Source: Gammaproteobacteria bacterium (GTDB lineage Bacteria; Pseudomonadota; Gammaproteobacteria; SZUA-140). From it: a stretch of 64,000 bases of DNA. The notes under the pieces were generated by a model, which worked only from the letters and a program-made list of their open reading frames with translations, was not told the DNA's origin and made no database searches. Both the position numbers and the translations under genes were made by a program. Location of the stretch: positions 1 to 64,000 of the forward strand of contig WFVD01000018.1 of NCBI GenBank assembly GCA_015491865.1. The letters run 5' to 3'. Position 1 is the first letter of the stretch, and every line of letters starts with the position of its first letter. Positions 18,268 through 26,334 of the stretch are shown one piece after another.

Positions 18268-19191
18268 TTAGTTTGTTCGCTTGAAAACTGGCAGGGTTTC
18301 AAGGTCTACCGCACTCACCGGGTCAAGATGGATGACGACGTCGGCCGTTGGGATCGCCTGTACGATCTTCTCTTCCACTTGATCGGCAATATCATGCGCT
18401 TCGATCAGCGCTAGCTCATCGTCCAGTTCAATATGCATCTGAATGAACTCTGTGCGCCCGGAAAGGCGAGTGCGCAGGTCGTGCATGCCACGCACATCAG
18501 GATGCGCTTTTGCAATATCGATGATCTGCTGGCGTTTCTCTTCAGGTAGCTCGTGGTCAAGCAGATCATGAAAGGCCTCACTACCGATCTCCCATGAGCT
18601 GTAGAGGATGTAGGCTGCGATGCCGAGCGCAAATAATGGGTCAATCCCTAACCAGCCAATCTGTGACAGCAGCAGCGCAGCAATAATAGCTATATTGGTG
18701 AATAGGTCGGTTTTATAGTGCAGCGCATCGGCACGAATAGCGGCGGAATTGGTTTTTCTGATGACATGCTGCTGGATAGCGATCAGCAACAAGGTCGCGA
18801 TGACCGAAAAGATCATCACACCCATCCCGATACCGAAGGCTTCGATGGGGCGGGGGGTGATCAGTCGTTGAATCGCTTCAACTATCAGGAACAGGCCAGA
18901 TCCCGCAATAAAAGTTGCCTGCGCCATGCCAGCAAGCGATTCTGCTTTACCATGGCCAAAGCGATGTTCCTCGTCCGGTGGTGCCAGTGCATAACTGACG
19001 GCGAGCAGATTAATCAGCGAGGCACCCGCATCCATCAATGAATCAACCAGCGATGCAAGAATGCTCACAGAGTCGGTCTGCCAGTAAGCAGCTAGTTTGG
19101 CAATGATCAGGATGAGAGCCGTGGTGACAGAAGCGCGAGTGGCCAGTCTAAGGAGGCGCTCGCTTTCGCTCTTGGTGAGAGTTTCTGACAT
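18268..19191 (-). CDS. fieF: Cation diffusion facilitator (FieF-type metal:proton antiporter)
   Basis: 307 residues with six membrane helices and a cytosolic C-terminal domain. It exports divalent metals (Zn, Fe, Cd, Mn in this subfamily) in exchange for protons. The metal site is visible: DSLMD in helix 2, EEHRFGHGKAESLAG in the loop, and HYKTD in helix 5. The C-terminal domain (from about 210) carries the HPDVRGMHDLRTRLSG signature. Convergent with metZ. The actual metal cannot be read from the sequence. Confidence 0.92.
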   Translation of the reverse strand: MSETLTKSESERLLRLATRASVTTALILIIAKLAAYWQTDSVSILASLVDSLMDAGASLINLLAVSYALAPPDEEHRFGHGKAESLAGMAQATFIAGSGLFLIVEAIQRLITPRPIEAFGIGMGVMIFSVIATLLLIAIQQHVIRKTNSAAIRADALHYKTDLFTNIAIIAALLLSQIGWLGIDPLFALGIAAYILYSSWEIGSEAFHDLLDHELPEEKRQQIIDIAKAHPDVRGMHDLRTRLSGRTEFIQMHIELDDELALIEAHDIADQVEEKIVQAIPTADVVIHLDPVSAVDLETLPVFKRTN

Positions 19192-19327
19192 CAGGTAATT
19201 AGGATTCAGGTTAATGTGTACTTTTGTATGGTAGTTCTTTTTTTCTCTGGCAGCATTAAGAGTCGGTGTTTTCAGACGATTGAGATAAGCGTGTAAATTG
19301 GGATGTCTCTCTCTAATCTGGAATAAT

Positions 19328-19573
19328 TTACTCCGGGGCTCTTAAAATTTCGTACAGCTCATCCTTAAGGCTCAGGCGCTTCTTTTTAAGGGTCTCTGTG
19401 TACTCATCTGAAGGGGTTTCAATTTCTTCTTCAATACGGAAGATCTGCTTATCGATCTCCTGATACTCATCGTAGAGTTTTATAAAGTGGCGGTCATTTT
19501 TCTGTTTAAGTTTATGTATGCGTGCTTTGAATTCAGGGAACTCACGGGCGAGATCATGGTGATGTTCGGGCAT
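19328..19573 (-). CDS. YdcH family (DUF465) small coiled-coil protein
   Basis: 81 residues, highly charged and helical, beginning MPEHHHDLAREFPEFKARI. This is the hallmark of YdcH/DUF465 proteins; the rest (LKKKRLSLKDELYEIL) forms heptads. The molecular role is not known. A good AAGGAG Shine-Dalgarno lies just before the start on the minus strand. It stands alone between fieF and the divergent bcp. Confidence 0.88.
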   Translation of the reverse strand: MPEHHHDLAREFPEFKARIHKLKQKNDRHFIKLYDEYQEIDKQIFRIEEEIETPSDEYTETLKKKRLSLKDELYEILRAPE

Positions 19574-19739
19574 AAGTAGCTCCTTGTGATTTTAATGAGT
19601 GGATGCTGTAGGAATATCCATAATGAACCCTTAATCTATACCCCTGAGTACTACAAGTCTACAGAATGGCAGTAGAATAATGCCTGACCTAAACACTTTT
19701 AAGACGTATACTGGCACGCTTAAATGATTAAGGTTGATG

Positions 19740-20210
19740 ATGAGTAAGTTAAAAAAACAGGAAATAGCGCCGGATTTCTCTCTATTGAACGCCGCTAAAC
19801 GAGAGATCAGTCTCGCTGACTTTAGAGACAGGAAGCATGTTGTTCTCTATTTTTATCCGCGAGACGATACGCCAGGTTGCACGCTTGAAGCGACGGAGTT
19901 TACAAACCTTGCGGGTGATTTTACCAAGCTAAATACGGTAGTCATTGGTGTCAGCAAGGACTCCTGTAAGAGCCACCAGTCTTTTATTGATAAATACAAT
20001 CTAAAGATAGAGCTGCTTGCCGACACAGATGGGGCACTATGTGAACGCTATGGCGTGTGGCAGGAAAAGAGCAGAAAAGGGGTGACGAAGATGGGTATTG
20101 TTCGCTCAACTTTTATCATCGATAAGAGAGGTGTGCTGAGTAGTGTTGAATATGGCACGGCTTCCGGTGGCCATGCTGCACTTGTGCTGGAAAAAATCAA
20201 GAAACTCTGA
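19740..20210 (+). CDS. bcp: Peroxiredoxin, Bcp/PrxQ family
   Basis: About 156 residues with a thioredoxin fold; reduces hydroperoxides using thioredoxin. The peroxidatic Cys is in FYPRDDTPGCTLEATEF (near residue 44). The position five residues later, Cys in the two-Cys form, is Thr here. Another cysteine, in VSKDSCKSHQSF, may be the resolving one, or the protein may be 1-Cys type. Start: TTG-ATG-ATG run at 19734; the ATG at 19740 has the best spacing from AAGG. Confidence 0.92.
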   Translation: MSKLKKQEIAPDFSLLNAAKREISLADFRDRKHVVLYFYPRDDTPGCTLEATEFTNLAGDFTKLNTVVIGVSKDSCKSHQSFIDKYNLKIELLADTDGALCERYGVWQEKSRKGVTKMGIVRSTFIIDKRGVLSSVEYGTASGGHAALVLEKIKKL

Positions 20211-20237
20211 TATTCGGTTGGGAGTGCCTCGCCTGTC

Positions 20238-21023
20238 ATGTTGAAGTGGCTTGATCGCCTGCGTGTTCGTCACATCCTTCGCCGTCATCCCATTCCCCAT
20301 GATGTGTGGGAAGCGCTTATGCATCGGGGTGATATCTTTGGCGGGCTAACGGCTGTTGAGCGTGCCCATCTGCGGGAGCTGACGACACTCTTTTTACACC
20401 GAAAAACCTTTAACGGTGTGCAGGGGGTAACGGTGACAACAGAGATGGCGGTGACGGTCTCGGCGATCGCCTGTCTGTTGGTGCTAAAACTGGATCTGGA
20501 CTATTACGATGGTTGGGTTGAGGTGGTGCTTTATCCCGCGGCCTTTCGGGTTGAACGCGAGAGTATTGACCAGGTTGGACTGGTTTCGCACGAGGCGCAG
20601 GCGTTAAGTGGCGAGTCCTGGTCTCGTGGCGCAGTGATTCTCTCATGGGATGATGTCGCTTTTGGCCTTGTTCATCGGCAGGCAGGCCACAATGTGGTAG
20701 TGCATGAGTTTGCACATAAGCTGGATATGTTAAACGGCAGTGCCAACGGTATGCCTGCGCTGCATCGTGATATGGACTGGCAACAGTGGACGGTTACCTT
20801 TAGCGCAGCCTTTGCTGATTTGCAGCAGCGGCTGCATCACCATCACAAGCCTGCTATTGATGCTTATGGTGCCACGAGCCCTGCTGAGTTTTTTGCAGTG
20901 GTCAGTGAATATTTTTTTACCAACCCGCAACAGCTTTATGATCACTACCCTGAGGTCTACTCGCAGCTGGCGCGATTTTATCGTCAGGAGACGCTGCGGC
21001 GGCGGGTTGCCAGGGCATCGTAA
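20238..21023 (+). CDS. mtfA: MtfA-type zinc peptidase (M90 family)
   Basis: 261 residues. The HEFAH zinc-binding motif is in NVVVHEFAHKLDMLNG (near residue 158), with a distal Glu in SPAEFFAVVSEYFF that fits the third ligand of the M90 family. In E. coli, MtfA modulates the Mlc repressor and has aminopeptidase activity; that regulatory role cannot be assumed here. It starts 27 bp after bcp, probably in the same transcript. Confidence 0.88.
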   Translation: MLKWLDRLRVRHILRRHPIPHDVWEALMHRGDIFGGLTAVERAHLRELTTLFLHRKTFNGVQGVTVTTEMAVTVSAIACLLVLKLDLDYYDGWVEVVLYPAAFRVERESIDQVGLVSHEAQALSGESWSRGAVILSWDDVAFGLVHRQAGHNVVVHEFAHKLDMLNGSANGMPALHRDMDWQQWTVTFSAAFADLQQRLHHHHKPAIDAYGATSPAEFFAVVSEYFFTNPQQLYDHYPEVYSQLARFYRQETLRRRVARAS

Positions 21024-21032
21024 TGTCTGTAG

Positions 21033-23168
21033 CTATAGCATAATCTCCACGCCCTCAACAACCGTAGGCGTGTCATTTTTTTTATCATTGACGGAGGGGT
21101 TGCATTCAAATAATTTCTCTCCATTGATACCCACTTGCGTGGTCAGAAACCCCCGCGCATTATCTGCACGTGTTTGTGCTAACTGGTGTAAGCGGGGCTC
21201 AATTTCATCCGCCGTTTCTGCCAATGCAGTACGATCATCACCCGTGGCAACACCGCATAATGTGATGGAGAGTTTGGGTCGCTTCTTGAGCAGTGCCCCA
21301 ATCTTTTCAAGGTAAGCGCGGTTGGTGGCGTTGATCTCTGCCTTGCCCGCTTCAAAAGAGAGCGCCTTGAAGCGAGGTTTGGCTACAAAGCCGACGATAT
21401 CTTTTGCTAGCAATATAGTCCCCAGTGGCTGTAGTGCCGTGGTGAGGTAGTTCATCGCTGCCATCTTCATCCCTTTGCCGATGGCCAGTTTCATGATACC
21501 GCTGAGTTTAAACTGTGGATCATCAAGGCTGCCGTTTACGGGTAGATCAAACACGATGTTGTCATCACCATCTCGTAGCAGATCCAGGGCGCTGTCCAGA
21601 GGCATCTCTAACTGGTCGATAAGGCCCTGCGCCTTTTCATGATCGCTCTCTTTGATGCTGAGTTTCGCTAGCGATAGTCTGTTGTTGACCTGTAACTGCT
21701 TGCCAATGATAGTAAGCTCAGTCTCAGCTGTCAGACGTCCGCGACGCAGCTGATAGCCGATATTCGCTTCTGTGTAGGGTGATAACGCCGGTAGCGACAG
21801 ATTGGTGAGCTGGCTGTTGAGGGTTAATCGAGGCGTGGCAGCGAGTGGTGAGGTGTTGCCGTTAAGGGCAAGTGTCGCTGATTCATTAATGGTTGCATTG
21901 AGTGAAATCGCTGTGTCAGCACCTGGTTGAGTGCTATCGATGCGGCCGATGGTCAGCGTAAATGGTTGTAGTTTGATGTTGAAGCCAGGAGAGACCGTTG
22001 CATCTTTAAAGGTGAAGGCACTATCTCCCCTGATTGAAAGATTGCCGATACTGAATGCAAGTGGGGCTGGCTTTGACGGTTGCGTTGAGTGTTCGACATC
22101 CGCGCCTCTCTTCTCCTCAGTTGGAGTGGTTGCACTCTGTTTAACTAGCAGATTGCCACTGTTGTCTCGGAAGAGCGCGCTGTTGAGGTCATTGATGATG
22201 ACTTCATCAACGGCAACTCGGGTGGGGTACTGCAGATCGATACGGTTGATCTCGATTGAATTCAGTTTTAGAAAGGTCTCATTATGCAGTGTCGAAATGA
22301 TATCGATATGACGTAGTGTGGTGTTACCGTTTAGATTGATGCGCGGCGCACCCTCTTTGGGGAGTATTACATGGATATGGCTGCGGTGTGACAGGAAGAG
22401 GTGGTTTATGGTGACGATATTCTGCGGCACGACTAGCGCAAAGGCGGCAAGGTCGACATCGGTGACAATCAGTTCTCCGTTGAAGGCAGGCTCATCTGCA
22501 AAGGGAAGCAGCTCGCCTCGGTAGCTGAGAGCACCGCCGCTGATGCCGATTGTGAGTGCGAGCTGTACGGCTTCATCGCTGTTTGCGGTGGAGATGTTTT
22601 TTACGGTGCTATTGAGAGTGATGTGATCGCTGTATTCATCGCTTCGGTAGTTGAGCAGGATCGACTCCAGTGTAATCGACTCTATTATAATATCGGGCGC
22701 GCGGTTAGTGCTGTTTTTAGCAGTGGCTGGCTCTGGCGCGGCTTCGCTTGGTAGCGGCAGCGGGATGCCCGCTACCTGTAGCTGGTTACGGCTGCGCTCA
22801 ATCGCAATTTTTGCGTGACTGAGGATAAGCTCCTTAATGATGAGCTGTCGATTGAAGAGCGCTCGCATATCCAGGTGAACACTGGCGTATTCCAGTAATG
22901 TCATTTGATGCGGCTTACTGCGGTGCGGAATGTTTAGCTGGCGTAAAGATAACTTGCCACTAAAGATGTTGAGGTTGACCTCAGCAACGGTGACCTCGCT
23001 TTGGGCCTGTTCACTGAGCAGCTGCTCTATACCCATCTTAATGGCGATGGGGGCCACGATCAGTAGTGCGAGAATAGCACCGAGAAAGAGCACCAGCAGG
23101 CGCGCCAACAGATTGGCTTTCCGTTTTACGGGGGGCTTTTGTGGTGAATTTTTTATGGTAGAGGTCAT
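21033..23168 (-). CDS. DUF748 (AsmA-like) envelope protein
   Basis: 711 residues. An N-terminal membrane anchor (about 22-47, LARLLVLFLGAILALLIVAPIAI) is followed by a large beta-rich periplasmic region typical of DUF748/AsmA-type proteins, with repeated NIFSGKLSLRQLNI and LALNGNTS-like strands. The last 100 residues (LEKIGALLKKRPKLSITL, then RADNARGFL) resemble an OmpA-type C-terminal domain in degraded form. DUF748 proteins are implicated in lipid or envelope transport by relationship to the AsmA clan; the role is inferred. It is convergent with mtfA, 9 bp apart, and diverges from the nir-nas cluster. Confidence 0.85.
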   Translation of the reverse strand: MTSTIKNSPQKPPVKRKANLLARLLVLFLGAILALLIVAPIAIKMGIEQLLSEQAQSEVTVAEVNLNIFSGKLSLRQLNIPHRSKPHQMTLLEYASVHLDMRALFNRQLIIKELILSHAKIAIERSRNQLQVAGIPLPLPSEAAPEPATAKNSTNRAPDIIIESITLESILLNYRSDEYSDHITLNSTVKNISTANSDEAVQLALTIGISGGALSYRGELLPFADEPAFNGELIVTDVDLAAFALVVPQNIVTINHLFLSHRSHIHVILPKEGAPRINLNGNTTLRHIDIISTLHNETFLKLNSIEINRIDLQYPTRVAVDEVIINDLNSALFRDNSGNLLVKQSATTPTEEKRGADVEHSTQPSKPAPLAFSIGNLSIRGDSAFTFKDATVSPGFNIKLQPFTLTIGRIDSTQPGADTAISLNATINESATLALNGNTSPLAATPRLTLNSQLTNLSLPALSPYTEANIGYQLRRGRLTAETELTIIGKQLQVNNRLSLAKLSIKESDHEKAQGLIDQLEMPLDSALDLLRDGDDNIVFDLPVNGSLDDPQFKLSGIMKLAIGKGMKMAAMNYLTTALQPLGTILLAKDIVGFVAKPRFKALSFEAGKAEINATNRAYLEKIGALLKKRPKLSITLCGVATGDDRTALAETADEIEPRLHQLAQTRADNARGFLTTQVGINGEKLFECNPSVNDKKNDTPTVVEGVEIML

Positions 23169-23271
23169 GCTGGTTTGCTGTAATTAAGTGGTGGCGGTTA
23201 GGTGTTGTTTTAAGGTGGGCCATTCTAGCGCATTAATGGGTTGGCTGTTCCTTTAACCCCCTTGAGGGGGG

Positions 23272-23318
23272 TGTGCTGAAATAGCGCAGCCACCTTTTTG
23301 ATGCACTCTATTGGCGCA
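23272..23318 (+). promoter_or_regulatory. Two NtrC-like enhancer sites upstream of nirB
   Basis: TGCACTCTATTGGCGCA (23302-23318) differs at two bases from the NtrC palindrome TGCACC-N5-GGTGCA. TGTGCTGAAATAGCGCA (23272-23288) is a weaker match. The two are spaced 30 bp start to start, close to three helical turns, and lie about 110-160 bp upstream of the predicted start of transcription. Their arrangement resembles classic NtrC enhancers. Confidence 0.6.
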
Positions 23319-23402
23319 GCTTCGGCCGCTGCTGATAGCCGGTATGGGCCAGGCGATTACTTTTAGCCGACTAATAACAAAGGGTTATGGTTGGTTATTG
23401 GG

Positions 23403-23419
23403 TTGGTATGGTAATTGCT
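23403..23419 (+). promoter_or_regulatory. Sigma-54 (-24/-12) promoter of the nirBD-nas cluster
   Basis: TTGGTATGGTAATTGCT fits the sigma-54 consensus YTGGCACGRNNNTTGCW. GG (23405-23406) and GC (23417-23418) are separated by exactly ten bases. The nirB ATG lies 41 bp after the GC. Confidence 0.75.
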
Positions 23420-23459
23420 AGTAGCCCCGTATAGTTTTAATTTTCAGGAATGTCAGGTA

Positions 23460-25895
23460 ATGAAAGAGAAGTTAGTTCTGGTCGGAAACGGCATGGCGGG
23501 TGTGCGGACACTTGAAGAGTTGCTGAAGATTGCACCGGACAAATATGAGATCACAGTTTTTGGTGCAGAGCCTTACGGCAACTACAACCGTATTCTGTTA
23601 TCGCCAGTGCTGGCAGGTGAAAAGAGTATCGACGATATTATGCTCAACACGATTGAGTGGTATGAAGAGCACAACATCACGCTGCATAGTGGCAAAAAAG
23701 TGGTCAATGTTGATCGCCGGCAGCGCAAGGTGATCGCTGATGACGGTAGTGAAGAGCCTTACGACCGTCTGCTGCTCGCAACTGGATCTAACCCCTTTAT
23801 TATTCCGGTGCCAGGGCATGACAAGGAGGGGGTGATCGGTTTTCGTGATATCCACGATGTCGATACCATGCTGGATTGTGCTCGCCGCTTCAAACATGCG
23901 GTGGTGATCGGCGGTGGCTTGCTGGGGCTTGAAGCGGCCAACGGGCTGATGTTGCAGGGGATGAACGTGACGGTTGTTCACCTGATGGAGACGCTGATGG
24001 AGCGCCAGATGGATCCTGTATCGGGCGAGATGCTGAAACAGGAGCTTGAAACCAAAGGGCTGAACTTTCTGATGAACACGCAGACCGAGGCGATCCTCGG
24101 TGACGAGCGAGTAAGCGGCGTACGCTTTAGCGACGGCAGCGAGATCGCTGCCGACTTGGTGGTGATGGCTGCCGGTATTCGTCCCAATATCGAACTGGCC
24201 AAACGTATCGGGCTGCACGCCGAGCGCGGTATTGTGGTCAATGACACGATGCAGACCTTTGACCCGAAAATCTACTCCGTGGGTGAATGTGTGCAGCATC
24301 GCGGCGAGACCTACGGGCTGGTCGCACCGCTGTTTGAGCAGGCAAAGGTGTGCGCCAACCACCTGGCAGAACATGGTATCGGCTTTTATGAAGGGTCGGT
24401 GACCTCAACCAAGCTAAAGGTAACAGGGGTTGATCTCTTCTCTGCCGGTGATTTTATTGGCGATGAAACCACCGAAGAGATTGTGATGAAAGATGCGGCG
24501 AACGGCATCTATAAAAAACTTGTACTAAAAGATAATAAGATTCACGGCGCGGTGTTGTATGGCGACACGGTAGACGGCGCATGGTACTTCCAGCTGCTAC
24601 GTGACCAGACTGATGTGAGTGATTTTCGTGAGTCGTTGATGTTTGGCCAGGCGCATCTGGGTGACTCGGGTCACGGCGGCGAAAACGCGGCGGCGGCGAT
24701 GAGTGACGATATGGAGATCTGCGGCTGTAACGGTGTTACCAAAGGGTGCGTCGTCAAGGCGATCACGAACGAAGGGCTCTTTACGCTCGATGAGGTTCGC
24801 GCCCACACCAAGGCCTCTGCGTCGTGTGGCTCCTGTACCGGTCTGGTAGAGCAGGTACTGGCATCGACCGTGGGGGATTACTCCGCATCGACCAAAGCGA
24901 CCCCAATGTGCAAATGTACCGACCACTGCCACGATACCGTGCGAGCCGCCATCAGAGATCACCACCTGACCTCGATTCAGGCAGTGCGTGACCACCTTGA
25001 ATGGCGCGAGCCTGATGGTTGCGCCTCATGCCGTCCTGCGCTGAACTTTTATGTGCTGGCAGCCTGGCCTGCGGAGGCGGTCGATGATCCGCAGTCGCGC
25101 TTTATCAATGAGCGTGTCCACGCCAATATTCAAAAAGACGGTAGCTACTCAGTGGTGCCGCGGATGTGGGGCGGCCTGACCACGCCGAATGAGCTGCGTG
25201 CGATTGCTGATGTGGCAGACAAGTTTGAAGTGCCGATGGTCAAGGTGACCGGTGGCCAGCGGATTGATCTGTTCGGGATTAAAAAAGAAGACCTGCCGGC
25301 GGTCTGGAGCGACCTCAACGATGCCGGCATGGTGTCGGGTCACGCCTACGGTAAAACATTGCGTACCGTGAAGACCTGTGTCGGCTCTGAGTGGTGTCGT
25401 TTTGGAACTCAGGACTCTACCGGGCTGGGTGTACAGCTTGAGAAGTTCACCTGGGGTTCAAACATGCCGCACAAATTCAAGATCGCTGTGTCGGGTTGTC
25501 CACGTAACTGCGCCGAGGCAACCATTAAGGACTTTGGTGTGGTCTGTGTCGATTCCGGTTATGAGCTGCATGTGGCTGGCAACGGCGGCATCAAGGTGCG
25601 CGCCACGGATCTGCTCTGCAAGGTTGCGAGCGAAGCGGAGGTGAAGGAGTACTGTGGTGCCTTTATCCAGCTCTACCGTGAAGAGGCGCACTATTTAGAT
25701 CGTACCGCACCCTGGATTGAGCGTGTCGGACTGAGCTATGTGAAAGAGAAGGTGGTCGAGGATGCTGCAAGCCGTAAAGCGTTAAACGAACGTTTTATCG
25801 AATCACAGAAACGCTCTCAGAACGATCCGTGGGCTGAGCGTGTCAGCGGAAAGGTGGCCGCCGATGAGTTTACCCCGCTAAAAGTGATCAGTTAA
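23460..25895 (+). CDS. nirB: Assimilatory nitrite reductase [NAD(P)H], large subunit
   Basis: 811 residues from the ATG at 23460; a 15-residue upstream extension is not family-like. Cytoplasmic six-electron reduction of nitrite to ammonium. Domains in order: an FAD/NAD disulfide-reductase-like module (1 to about 400), then two BFD-like [2Fe-2S] segments (CGC...CGSC and CKC...CASC, about 420-550). A sulfite/nitrite reductase domain follows, with the sirohaem/[4Fe-4S] ligands CVGSEWC and CPRNC. Complete and of normal length. First gene of the operon behind the sigma-54 promoter; nirD follows. Confidence 0.97.
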   Translation: MKEKLVLVGNGMAGVRTLEELLKIAPDKYEITVFGAEPYGNYNRILLSPVLAGEKSIDDIMLNTIEWYEEHNITLHSGKKVVNVDRRQRKVIADDGSEEPYDRLLLATGSNPFIIPVPGHDKEGVIGFRDIHDVDTMLDCARRFKHAVVIGGGLLGLEAANGLMLQGMNVTVVHLMETLMERQMDPVSGEMLKQELETKGLNFLMNTQTEAILGDERVSGVRFSDGSEIAADLVVMAAGIRPNIELAKRIGLHAERGIVVNDTMQTFDPKIYSVGECVQHRGETYGLVAPLFEQAKVCANHLAEHGIGFYEGSVTSTKLKVTGVDLFSAGDFIGDETTEEIVMKDAANGIYKKLVLKDNKIHGAVLYGDTVDGAWYFQLLRDQTDVSDFRESLMFGQAHLGDSGHGGENAAAAMSDDMEICGCNGVTKGCVVKAITNEGLFTLDEVRAHTKASASCGSCTGLVEQVLASTVGDYSASTKATPMCKCTDHCHDTVRAAIRDHHLTSIQAVRDHLEWREPDGCASCRPALNFYVLAAWPAEAVDDPQSRFINERVHANIQKDGSYSVVPRMWGGLTTPNELRAIADVADKFEVPMVKVTGGQRIDLFGIKKEDLPAVWSDLNDAGMVSGHAYGKTLRTVKTCVGSEWCRFGTQDSTGLGVQLEKFTWGSNMPHKFKIAVSGCPRNCAEATIKDFGVVCVDSGYELHVAGNGGIKVRATDLLCKVASEAEVKEYCGAFIQLYREEAHYLDRTAPWIERVGLSYVKEKVVEDAASRKALNERFIESQKRSQNDPWAERVSGKVAADEFTPLKVIS

Positions 25896-25983
25896 GAGAG
25901 GGTGCTGAGTGGGTTATGAAACAAAAGAGGTTTCAAATTCACCTTGTATAGAGACAGATAGTGGTAGCGATAGAGGATTGACA

Positions 25984-26304
25984 ATGAGTAACTGGGTAGA
26001 GGTAGGAACAGTAGAAGAGATCCCCAAACTGGGTTCACGTGTATTGCAGACGCCAGACGGTGATGTGGCCATTTTTCGCACTGCTGATGACGCCATCTTT
26101 GCACTGCGCGATAAATGCCCGCATAAAGATGGCCCACTTTCACAGGGCATTGTCCACGGCCACAACGTTACCTGCCCGCTGCATAACTGGAAGATCAGTC
26201 TTGAGAGTGGTGAGGCGCAGGGACCGGATGAGGGTTGTACCGGCAGCTATGCAGTGAAGGTGAACGATGGCCGCATTCAGGTTGAGTTAAAGAGTCAATC
26301 ATAA
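25984..26304 (+). CDS. nirD: Nitrite reductase small subunit (Rieske type)
   Basis: 106 residues from the ATG at 25984, which has GAGG 7 bp upstream. The frame could be opened 75 bp earlier, but that segment is not protein-like. The Rieske [2Fe-2S] ligands are CPH (KCPHKDGPL) and CPLH (CPLHNWKISL). NirD partners NirB in NAD(P)H-dependent nitrite reduction. The length equals the family's. Confidence 0.96.
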   Translation: MSNWVEVGTVEEIPKLGSRVLQTPDGDVAIFRTADDAIFALRDKCPHKDGPLSQGIVHGHNVTCPLHNWKISLESGEAQGPDEGCTGSYAVKVNDGRIQVELKSQS

Positions 26305-26334
26305 TAGTCGCAAGGACAGATTAGGAGAGTTACG

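Noticed and set aside
23257-23271. CCCCC-TTGA-GGGGG hairpin upstream of nirB as a terminator or ANTAR target
   Set aside because: No T-run follows, it lies upstream of the sigma-54 promoter, and the loop is four bases rather than six.
23598-24374. 258-residue antisense frame over nirB
   Set aside because: His/Gln-rich shadow of nirB on the other strand.
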